From NCBI GenBank assembly GCA_030685025.1, contig JAUXWC010000024.1, forward strand, positions 1 through 63,760: DNA of 63,760 bases, read 5' to 3'. The notes below the pieces were generated by a model. That model saw nothing but the letters and a program-made list of their open reading frames with translations. It did not search any database and was not told where the DNA came from. Shown here piece by piece: positions 41,900 to 49,316 of the stretch; positions within the stretch are counted from its first letter, which is position 1; the number at the start of each line of letters is the position of its first letter. The translations under genes and the position numbers were made by a program. This DNA comes from Rhodoferax sp. Its GTDB lineage: Bacteria; Pseudomonadota; Gammaproteobacteria; Burkholderiales; Burkholderiaceae_C.

Positions 41900-44494
41900 T
41901 CAGCCGGGCAACCACTCTGCGTGCTGCAACAGGTGCGCCAACTGCGCCGCCGGCACCGGCCGGCTGAACAGGAAGCCTTGCGCGCACTGGCAACCATTGG
42001 CGCGCAGGTGCGCCAGTTGCTCCGGCTTCTCCACACCCTCGGCCACCACGCCCAGGTGCATGGTGCGCGCCATGGAGATGATGGTGGTGGTGATCGCGGC
42101 GTCGTTCGCGTCGGTGCCGATATCGCGCACAAAGGATCGGTCGATCTTCAGTGTGTCAAGCGGCAGGCGCTTGAGGTAGGCCAGACTGGAGTACCCGGTA
42201 CCAAAGTCGTCCAGCGAGATGTGCACGCCCAGTTGTTTGAGGCGCAGCAGCGTGTTGCTCGCAGCGTCGATGTTGGTCATCAGCAGGCTTTCCGTCACTT
42301 CAAGCACCAGATCCGTTCCCACCAGACCGCTGGCGGCCAGCGCCTGCGCTACAACTGCTTCAAGTTCAGGTTCGCGGAATTGTCGCTCGGACAGATTGAC
42401 CCCGACGCGAATCGGCGTGAGACCGGCCGCGCGCCATTTGGCGTTTTGTCGGCACGCCTCAAACAGCACCCATTTGCCAATCGGAACAATCAAGCCGGAT
42501 CTCTCGGCCAGAGGAATGAAACGGTCTGGCGCCACCATGCCGTGTTCCGGCCGGTTCCATCGCAACAAGGCCTCGGCCTCGACGATGCGCCCACTCTCAG
42601 TATCGATGATGGGCTGGTAGTGAATCTCGAACTCACCGCGCTCCAGCGCGCGACGCAGGTCGAATTCCATGGCCAGGCGCTCACCGGTGCGCCGGTTCAT
42701 GTCCTCGGAGTAAAACCGCACACTGTTGGCGGCGCCGGTCTTGGCGCCTTGCATGGCGACCTCGGCGTTGCGGATCAGCACTTGTGCGTCGCATCCGTCG
42801 CGCGGCGACAAGCTGACGCCAATGCTGACGCCGACCGCCACGTCGCCGCACGACAGGGGGAACGGTCGCGTCAGCGCCGCGCGAATCCGCTCGGTCACCG
42901 CGATCACGTCCTCGCTCACCAGCTTGGAGAGCAACACCACGAACTCATCACCGCCCAGGCGCGCCACCATGTCGCTGGGGTGCAGTGCGCCGAGCAAACG
43001 CGCCGCCACCGCGCGCAGCAGTGCGTCGCCCGCATCGTGGCCAAACGCGTCGTTGACCATCGAAAACCGGTCCAGTCCGATCAGCAGCACGCCCACCACC
43101 TGCGCTCCCACTGGCGGCTTGGCAACAAGCTGATCGATGCGTTCAAACAGTGAATGGCGGTTGGGCAGACCGGTCAAGGCGTCGTACAGGGCGTGCCGCT
43201 CAATTTGTTCTTCTTGCAGCTTGCGCTCCGTCACGTCGGTCATCAAGGAGACGAAGTGGGTCACCAGGCCGGTGTCATCGCGCACCGGCGCGAGTGTCAG
43301 CTCGTTCCAGAAAAGACTGCCGTCCTTGCGGTAGTTGCGCAGCAGCGCGTGCGCCTCGAATCCTCCGCGCAAGGCGGCGCGGATCGTGTTCAGGCCGTCT
43401 TGCTCAAAGTCCTCGCCCAGCAGAAAGCGCCCGTTGCGCCCGAGCGCATCGCTGGCCGCGTAGCCGGTGATGCGCTCAAACGCCGGATTGACGTAAAGAA
43501 CCGGGTGCGCCCCATCGAGTGCGTCGGTGATGATGATGGCGTTGGCACTGGCCTGCACCGCGCGTTCGAGCAAGCGCAAACGCCCTTCCACGCTGGCGCG
43601 CACGCTGCGCGAACGCAAGGCCTCCAGGCCGTAGGCCAGATCGTCGGCAAGTTCTTGCAGCAACTCAACTTCGTGCGGCAAGAACAGACCATCGTCGTTC
43701 GATGCGACGCAGATGCAACCGAGCAGTGCTTGCGCCGCGAACAGGGGCAGCGCGAGGATGGTGGGCCGGGCCTCGCCGGGCAGCAGCGCGGCAAGCTGCT
43801 CGACCAGCTCATCGCGCTGGTCGGCCTGAACCAGAATCGGCACGCCCGCCACCATCGCACGGCGCGCCAGCGGCTCGACACCCGTGAGGCCCGCCGAGAC
43901 CACCAAGGCGCGACCAGGGCTCGCGTGCACCGCGTTAGTGAAGGCGCCGCCCGCGAGTGGCAGCAAGCCCACCCATACCAGACGATAAAAGCCGACCGTG
44001 ACCATGCTTTGCACGATGCCGGACAACAGCTCGTCCTCGCCGCGGGCACGGACCAGAATGCCATTGCACAGGTGCACCAGGCGCAGGGCACGGTTCAGGC
44101 GTTCCAGTTCGAGGTGTGCCGCCTGCTCCGGGCGACGGTCACACACAAACGCGACCGTGACGGAGCCATGGTCGGCGTCGACGCACTGCAGTCTGACTTC
44201 GATTGGGAGCTGGCGACCGTCGCGGTGCCGACCGACGATGTTCAGGCCACGCCCCATCGCGTAGCTGCGGTCGTGGATGGCTTTGCCCTGACGCTGCGCA
44301 ACGTGCGCTGCGCGTGCCTCGGGCGACAGCAGCATTTCGATCGGCTCAAGCAACACCGCTTGCGCGCTATAGCCGAATAGCGCCAGCAGCAGCTCGTTGG
44401 CGTAGAGAATTCTGCCCGGGCCATCGACCACCAAGGCCGCGAACGGGGCGCCGCTCAAGGCCCGCACCAGTTGCGGCGGTGCCGCCAAGTCCAT
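41900..44494 (-). CDS. PAS-GAF-PAS-GGDEF-EAL cyclic di-GMP protein
   Basis: A protein of 864 residues, or 878 if the in-frame GTG at 44536 is used. N-terminal PAS, a GAF-like region (about 180-320), a second PAS (330-450, with NPAFERITGYAASDALGRNG), GGDEF with VARLGGDEFVVLL, and EAL with VEAEALLRWNRPEHG and LDDFGTGYSSLAYLKRL. Both signature motifs are intact, so it may make or degrade c-di-GMP; no RxxD inhibitory site is seen five residues before GGDEF. It has no membrane helix. The GTG start would overlap the upstream regulator gene by 28 bases; the ATG at 44494 is placed 14 bases after that stop. Confidence 0.9.
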   Translation of the reverse strand: MDLAAPPQLVRALSGAPFAALVVDGPGRILYANELLLALFGYSAQAVLLEPIEMLLSPEARAAHVAQRQGKAIHDRSYAMGRGLNIVGRHRDGRQLPIEVRLQCVDADHGSVTVAFVCDRRPEQAAHLELERLNRALRLVHLCNGILVRARGEDELLSGIVQSMVTVGFYRLVWVGLLPLAGGAFTNAVHASPGRALVVSAGLTGVEPLARRAMVAGVPILVQADQRDELVEQLAALLPGEARPTILALPLFAAQALLGCICVASNDDGLFLPHEVELLQELADDLAYGLEALRSRSVRASVEGRLRLLERAVQASANAIIITDALDGAHPVLYVNPAFERITGYAASDALGRNGRFLLGEDFEQDGLNTIRAALRGGFEAHALLRNYRKDGSLFWNELTLAPVRDDTGLVTHFVSLMTDVTERKLQEEQIERHALYDALTGLPNRHSLFERIDQLVAKPPVGAQVVGVLLIGLDRFSMVNDAFGHDAGDALLRAVAARLLGALHPSDMVARLGGDEFVVLLSKLVSEDVIAVTERIRAALTRPFPLSCGDVAVGVSIGVSLSPRDGCDAQVLIRNAEVAMQGAKTGAANSVRFYSEDMNRRTGERLAMEFDLRRALERGEFEIHYQPIIDTESGRIVEAEALLRWNRPEHGMVAPDRFIPLAERSGLIVPIGKWVLFEACRQNAKWRAAGLTPIRVGVNLSERQFREPELEAVVAQALAASGLVGTDLVLEVTESLLMTNIDAASNTLLRLKQLGVHISLDDFGTGYSSLAYLKRLPLDTLKIDRSFVRDIGTDANDAAITTTIISMARTMHLGVVAEGVEKPEQLAHLRANGCQCAQGFLFSRPVPAAQLAHLLQHAEWLPG

Positions 44495-44508
44495 CGAGTC
44501 GCGCGCCT

Positions 44509-44898
44509 TCACGGCCTCGCTCCCACGACGGGCCACACCGACGGGCCAGCGTTGAGAATGCTCGGCAACTCGTCAAACAGATCGCTCTTGCCGACAAAAC
44601 GCTCGACGCCGAATGCGGCGGCGCGCGAGCGGTCAAACGCATCATCGTGCAGCGACACCATCACCACCCGCGTCTGCGGCTGGCATTGCTGCAACTGCCT
44701 GGCTACCTGCATGCCGTCCATGCCGGGCATCATCAGGTCCAAGAACACCAGATCGGGCATCAGATCCGCCACGGCACGCAAACCCTGCACGCCGTCGTTG
44801 AGGACCGCCACCACGTCGACCGCGGGGAAGCGGCCCAGCAACTCCTTGAACGAGGCCAGAAAAGTGGAGCTGTCATCAATCAGTATCACGCGCAGCAT
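44509..44898 (-). CDS. Stand-alone response regulator receiver
   Basis: A 129-residue CheY-like receiver with no output domain. The acidic pocket is LIDDSS, the phosphorylated aspartate lies in LVFLDLMMPGMDG, and the lysine in RFVGKSD. It is upstream of, and probably co-transcribed with, the GGDEF-EAL gene. ATG 44898 begins directly at the receiver fold; an earlier in-frame start adds 34 residues with no match. Confidence 0.88.
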   Translation of the reverse strand: MLRVILIDDSSTFLASFKELLGRFPAVDVVAVLNDGVQGLRAVADLMPDLVFLDLMMPGMDGMQVARQLQQCQPQTRVVMVSLHDDAFDRSRAAAFGVERFVGKSDLFDELPSILNAGPSVWPVVGARP

Positions 44899-45058
44899 GG
44901 CGGGCTCCCATCGGCGGGAGGCGCTCGGCACATTGCCAAGCTTGCCATTCCTGCCGTGGTTTGATGCTAGTGAGGACCGGCAGCCCGCGCTATCGGGCAA
45001 ATGACGAGGCGGGGGGTGGAAATTCCTGAGCAGCGGTCTCGGACAGCCAGCATCCGAC

Positions 45059-45110
45059 GATCAGTTGAGGACAGAGCTGGCCCGCTTCGCGTGGCTGCGG
45101 TCTGTCCCGC
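45059..45110. repeat. Palindromic dispersed repeat, copy 2
   Basis: GATCAGTTGAGGACAGAG on the left, GCGGTCTGTCCCGC on the right, arms GGACAGA (45069-45075) and TCTGTCC (45101-45107). Same outer sequence as 28267-28311 with a different loop. It lies just downstream of the NarL-type gene and could end its transcript. Confidence 0.75.
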
Positions 45111-45116
45111 AAGGAT

Positions 45117-45788
45117 TCAGGATTGCGCGTCGATCAGCCCGATCCGAATGGCATAACGTACCAGACCGGCCACGTCTCGGATGTCGAGGCGTTCCATCAA
45201 CTGCGCGCGGTGGGTATCGACGGTTTTGCCGCTGAGTTGCAGCTTGAAGGCGATTTCCTTGGTGCTCAGCCCGGCGGCGATCAGGCCCAGCACCTGGCTT
45301 TGGCGCGGCGTCAAAGCGGCATCGCCGGCCGGTTTGTCGTGCTGCAAGAAACCCTCGACGATCTGCGCCGAGACGCCCGGGCTCAGGTAAATATCGCCGC
45401 GCGCCACCGCCTGCAGCGCCAATTGCAGTTCGAGCGTGGCCGCGTCCTTCAAGAGGTAGCCCGCCGCGCCCGCGCGCAGGGCCTGCTGCACGTAGTCGCC
45501 CGTGGCATGCATCGACAGCATGATGACGCGCGCGCTGGGCAGTTCCTGGCGCAAGCGCGCTGCGGCTTGCAAGCCATTCATGCCCTTCATCGCGATGTCC
45601 ATCAAAACAATGTCAGGCTGCAGACGCAGCGCCCATTGCAGCGCCGCCTCGCCGTCGGCGGCCTCACCGACCACTTCGACCTCGGACATGTCGGCCAACA
45701 GGGCGCGAATGCCGGCGCGCACCAGCGTGTGATCGTCGGCCAGCAGCACGCGGATGGCGATGCTGGGTCGCTCGCTGCCCGAATTCAT
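45117..45788 (-). CDS. NarL/LuxR-family response regulator
   Basis: A 223-residue regulator: receiver (VLLADDHTLVRAG, phospho-aspartate in DIVLMDIAMKGMNG) and a LuxR-type helix-turn-helix (LTPRQSQVLGLIAAGLSTKE, KTVDTHRAQLMERLDI). It overlaps the sensor kinase gene at 45785 by four bases, so the two form a coupled pair. The target genes are not visible from sequence. Confidence 0.9.
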   Translation of the reverse strand: MNSGSERPSIAIRVLLADDHTLVRAGIRALLADMSEVEVVGEAADGEAALQWALRLQPDIVLMDIAMKGMNGLQAAARLRQELPSARVIMLSMHATGDYVQQALRAGAAGYLLKDAATLELQLALQAVARGDIYLSPGVSAQIVEGFLQHDKPAGDAALTPRQSQVLGLIAAGLSTKEIAFKLQLSGKTVDTHRAQLMERLDIRDVAGLVRYAIRIGLIDAQS

Positions 45789-47206
45789 GTGCAGAGCCCA
45801 GTGTCCAAGGGAAACACGGCGCGCACCAGGCTGCCCCGCCCAGGGGTGGACTCGATCTCCAGCTTGCCGCCGGCAAGCTGGGCGCGCTCTTGCATGCTCA
45901 GCATGCCCATGCTGGCGGCCCCGGCAAAGGCCCGCGCCGGATCGAAGCCGGCGCCGTCGTCCTGGACTTCCAGGTGCAGAGCGCCCGCAGCGTAGCGCAG
46001 ACGGACCCAAACATCACGGGCATGTGCATGGCGCAGTACGTTGGTCAGGGCCTCCTGCGAAATCCGGTAGCCCGCGATAGCGATCTCCTCTGGCAGCGCA
46101 TCGGGCACCTCATGCGCCGAAAAATGGGCGTTTAAGCCACCCACTGCGGCCTGCCGGGTGAGATTCCAGCGAATCGCCGCCGACAGGCCCAGGTCGTCAA
46201 GCTGGGGCGGACGCAAGTTGAGCGACATTTGTCGCGCCTGCGTCAGGGCCACATCGGCGATGCCCACCGCCGCTTCGATCTGCGGCTGTAGCGCGGCGGT
46301 CTCGGGGCGCAGGCCCAGGCTTTGCAGCGTGATCTTGAGTGCCGTGAGCGACTGGCCGATCTCGTCGTGCAGCTCGCGTGCCAGGGTTCGGCGCTCCTCC
46401 TCTTGCACACGCAGCAGCCGCGCCGAGAGTGCCTGTAGGCGCTGGTTGACCAAGGCGATCTGCCTCTCGGTACGTTTTCGTTCGGTGATTTCCTGGAAGT
46501 AAATGCTGATGCCATCGTCGGACGGAAAAATCCGGCTCTCGAACCAACGATCCCAGGGTTCGTAATGGTCTTCGCTCTGGGTCGCCACCCGCTCGGCCAT
46601 GACGCGCTGGCAGGCATGGTAGAAGGGTTGCCCAACCCCTTCCGGGAATTCCTCCCAAATGACCTTGCCCAGCAGCAGCTCCGGCGCGCGGTTGAACATC
46701 TCGCCGGCGCGGCGGTTGACGTAGACATAACGCCAGTCGCGATCCAGCACCACCAAACCATCTGTCATGGTCTCCAGCAAGCTGCCGACGCGGGTCAGCC
46801 AGGACTGCTCGCGCCGTATCCGCAGACCATGGCGCTGGATCGCCAGCTCAATCGCCAGCACCAGTTCGCGTTCGTTGAATGGCTTGAGCAGGTAGGCCGC
46901 GGGGTCCGTGGTCTTGGCCCGCTCAAACAGCGTGGGATCAGCGTGGGCGGTCAAAAACAGAATCGGCACCTCACGCCGCGCGCGGATGCGGTTGGCGGCG
47001 TCGATGCCATCGAAAGGCCCCGGCAAAAGGATGTCCATGATGATCGCATCGGGCTGCGTGGTCTCTGCCAGATCGAGCGCATCCGGGCCATTGTGTGCAA
47101 TGCCGGCGATGCGGTAGCCACTGTGGCGCAGGTGCAGATCCAGGTAGGCAGCCAAGTGCCGATCATCCTCAACGATCAAGATGCTGGCTGTGCTTGGTTG
47201 CGACAT
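45785..47206 (-). CDS. NarX-type sensor histidine kinase with N-terminal receiver
   Basis: A 473-residue soluble kinase. The receiver (IVEDDRHL, Asp58 in IIMDILLPG) is followed by PAS (TMTDGLVVLDRDWRYVYVN), then a HisKA_3 dimerisation domain with ARELHDEIGQSLTALK and a HATPase with VQDDGAGFD. It pairs with the NarL-type regulator that overlaps its end. The start at 47206 begins the receiver; upstream in-frame codons extend it without conserved sequence. No membrane span is present, so the signal is cytoplasmic or comes from another kinase through the receiver. Confidence 0.88.
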   Translation of the reverse strand: MSQPSTASILIVEDDRHLAAYLDLHLRHSGYRIAGIAHNGPDALDLAETTQPDAIIMDILLPGPFDGIDAANRIRARREVPILFLTAHADPTLFERAKTTDPAAYLLKPFNERELVLAIELAIQRHGLRIRREQSWLTRVGSLLETMTDGLVVLDRDWRYVYVNRRAGEMFNRAPELLLGKVIWEEFPEGVGQPFYHACQRVMAERVATQSEDHYEPWDRWFESRIFPSDDGISIYFQEITERKRTERQIALVNQRLQALSARLLRVQEEERRTLARELHDEIGQSLTALKITLQSLGLRPETAALQPQIEAAVGIADVALTQARQMSLNLRPPQLDDLGLSAAIRWNLTRQAAVGGLNAHFSAHEVPDALPEEIAIAGYRISQEALTNVLRHAHARDVWVRLRYAAGALHLEVQDDGAGFDPARAFAGAASMGMLSMQERAQLAGGKLEIESTPGRGSLVRAVFPLDTGLCT

Positions 47207-47228
47207 GAACGCTGCTCCAGGCCGGCGC

Positions 47229-48893
47229 TCAGGGCTGGCCATCAAGGGCGACCCGATCACGACCCGCCTGTTTGGCGGTATAGAGCGCCACATCGGCCGC
47301 CGCAATCAGCTTCTCAAGCTCGCGCCGACGTGGGAACTCGGCAATCCCGGCGCTGAACGTGACCCCGAATTCCGCGCCCGCGCTGACATGGCGCAGCGCG
47401 GCGAAATCGCGGCGAATGGTGTCCAGCAGCGTCAGAGCGGCCTGGGCGTCGATGTCGGTCAGAATCACCCCGAACTCCTCGCCACCATAACGCCCGGCCA
47501 CGTCGATGCGGCGCAGCCGCTGGCGCAGCAGCTTGGCCAGGCTGCGCAGCACGCGGTCGCCTGCCGGGTGCCCCCAGGTGTCGTTGACGCGTTTGAAATG
47601 GTCCACGTCGATCATGGCAAACACCAGCGGTTTGCCTTGGCGCTGACTGCGCTCGATCTCGGTGGCCAGTTGGTCCTTGAGATGGCGGTGGTTGAGCAGC
47701 CCGGTCAGCCCGTCAATGGCCAGGTGCGCGCGCAGCGTGCGCCCGCGCCCCGCGCGGCTGGTGACCACGGACACGAGGCGCACGGGATCAATCGGTTTGC
47801 ACAAAAAGTCATCGCCGCCCTGGCGCAGCGCCACCAGTTGGCGGTTGACGTTGGTCTCGGTTGACAGAAACACAATCGGGATGCCGACGAAGGTGGCTTG
47901 CTGGCGGATCAGGGTGGCCAACTCGATGCCGCTGCAAACCGGCATGTAAACGTCCATCAGGATCAGGTCGGGCGCGAATTCTGTCAGCACCTCGGCAATT
48001 TGCGATGGGTCGTGCAGCGCCACCGCCTCCATGCCTGCGCCCACCAGCACCTGCCGATAGAAGGCGCCGGTCGACTCCGAGTCGTCGACGATCAAAACGC
48101 GATAAGCCGCCGGCGGGGTCGGGCTGGCAAAGGCATCCAGCGCGTTGACCAGCGCGTCCAGATCGACCGGCTTGGTGAAATAGGCTACGCCGCCCGCGCG
48201 CACCGCTTCCAGTCGCGCCGTGAAGTCCCCCCGCGCCGACAAAAACAGCACTGGCACGCCGTGGAAGGCTTCCCCGAGGGCGCCTTTGACGGCCTGCGGC
48301 CCGGCCAGCGCACCCTCGGCAAAACCGACATCCATGACGATCACCACCGGCGGCACGCGATTGGCATCGGGCACCACATCGCCCGGCCGGCCAAACACCT
48401 GTACACGATAGCCAAACAGCGCGAGCTGTGCCACCAGGCTGGTCGCCAGCGCCGCATCGTCCTCGACCAGGTAAATCAGTCGCTCGTGGCGCCTGGGTTC
48501 GTCTTCGGCGGGGGGCGAGCGCCCGAATCGAGTGTCGAGCGGGCTGGCTTGCAGTTGGCTGGCCGCGCGCAGGGTGGCCAGGCCTTGATTGAGCGCTGCG
48601 GCAGTCAGTTCGTTGCTGGCAGTCTCGCCATGGAGCAAGGAATGCAGCACTTCTTCCATCCCCTTGGCGGCTTCGCCCAGCACCCCGAAGCCGAAAGTGC
48701 CGGCTGAGCCGGCCAGACCGTGCACCACCAGATGGGCGTTGCGCAGCGCTTCGTCGGGCCAGGCCCCGCTCGCGCCAAAGCTGCTGGTGCACTGGCCCAG
48801 CAGGGCCTCCAGATGCGCCATCTTTTGCGGCAACGAGGCGGCGAAGCCTTGCTGCAGCGCCGCCAATTCAGAACTGATGTCGGTGAAGGACAT
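47229..48893 (-). CDS. Hpt-REC-REC-GGDEF diguanylate cyclase
   Basis: A 554-residue protein. The Hpt domain has His58 in VHGLAGSAGTFGF. Receiver 1 reads YLVEDDAAL with its aspartate in VIVMDVGF. Receiver 2 reads VLIVDDSES with its aspartate in LILMDVYMP. The diguanylate cyclase has GRYGGEEFGVIL and the substrate region IDVDHFKRVNDTWGH. It is a phosphorelay-fed c-di-GMP synthase of the PleD/WspR kind with an added Hpt. It sits between the NarX-like kinase and a receiver gene in one operon. Confidence 0.88.
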   Translation of the reverse strand: MSFTDISSELAALQQGFAASLPQKMAHLEALLGQCTSSFGASGAWPDEALRNAHLVVHGLAGSAGTFGFGVLGEAAKGMEEVLHSLLHGETASNELTAAALNQGLATLRAASQLQASPLDTRFGRSPPAEDEPRRHERLIYLVEDDAALATSLVAQLALFGYRVQVFGRPGDVVPDANRVPPVVIVMDVGFAEGALAGPQAVKGALGEAFHGVPVLFLSARGDFTARLEAVRAGGVAYFTKPVDLDALVNALDAFASPTPPAAYRVLIVDDSESTGAFYRQVLVGAGMEAVALHDPSQIAEVLTEFAPDLILMDVYMPVCSGIELATLIRQQATFVGIPIVFLSTETNVNRQLVALRQGGDDFLCKPIDPVRLVSVVTSRAGRGRTLRAHLAIDGLTGLLNHRHLKDQLATEIERSQRQGKPLVFAMIDVDHFKRVNDTWGHPAGDRVLRSLAKLLRQRLRRIDVAGRYGGEEFGVILTDIDAQAALTLLDTIRRDFAALRHVSAGAEFGVTFSAGIAEFPRRRELEKLIAAADVALYTAKQAGRDRVALDGQP

Positions 48894-48905
48894 GCCGCGC
48901 TCCCC

Positions 48906-49295
48906 TCAAGCCTGGGTCAACCAGATGTCTCGCACCTGCCGCGCCAGCAGCATCGGGTCGAAGGGCTTGGCGATCACCGCCAGCGCACCCAGCGCGCGAT
49001 AGTGCGCCACCTCCTGGGGCTGCACCTTGGCGGTCATGAAGACCACCGGCACATCCGCCAGGGCCGGCACTTGGCGCAAGGCCTGCAGGGTGGCCGGGCC
49101 ATCCATGTCGGGCATCATCACGTCGAGCAGGATCAGGTCGGGCGCAGTGGCCTGCGCGCGGGCGATGCCTTCGCGCCCAGAGCTGCAGGTGTCCACCGTA
49201 AAACCGCCCAGCGCTTCGAGCGCGAGCCGGGCAACGGCTTGGATGTCGGCCTCGTCCTCGATGTACAGGATACGGTGCAGCGTCTTGGTGTTCAT
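48906..49295 (-). CDS. Stand-alone response regulator receiver
   Basis: A 129-residue CheY-like receiver: YIEDEADI, the phospho-aspartate in LILLDVMMPDMDG, and KPFDPMLLARQV near the end. It lies 12 bases upstream of the Hpt-GGDEF gene and 21 bases downstream of the hybrid kinase. It is a likely shuttle between the two. Confidence 0.88.
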   Translation of the reverse strand: MNTKTLHRILYIEDEADIQAVARLALEALGGFTVDTCSSGREGIARAQATAPDLILLDVMMPDMDGPATLQALRQVPALADVPVVFMTAKVQPQEVAHYRALGALAVIAKPFDPMLLARQVRDIWLTQA

Positions 49296-49316
49296 GGTGT
49301 TGGCCCTGGGGAGGTC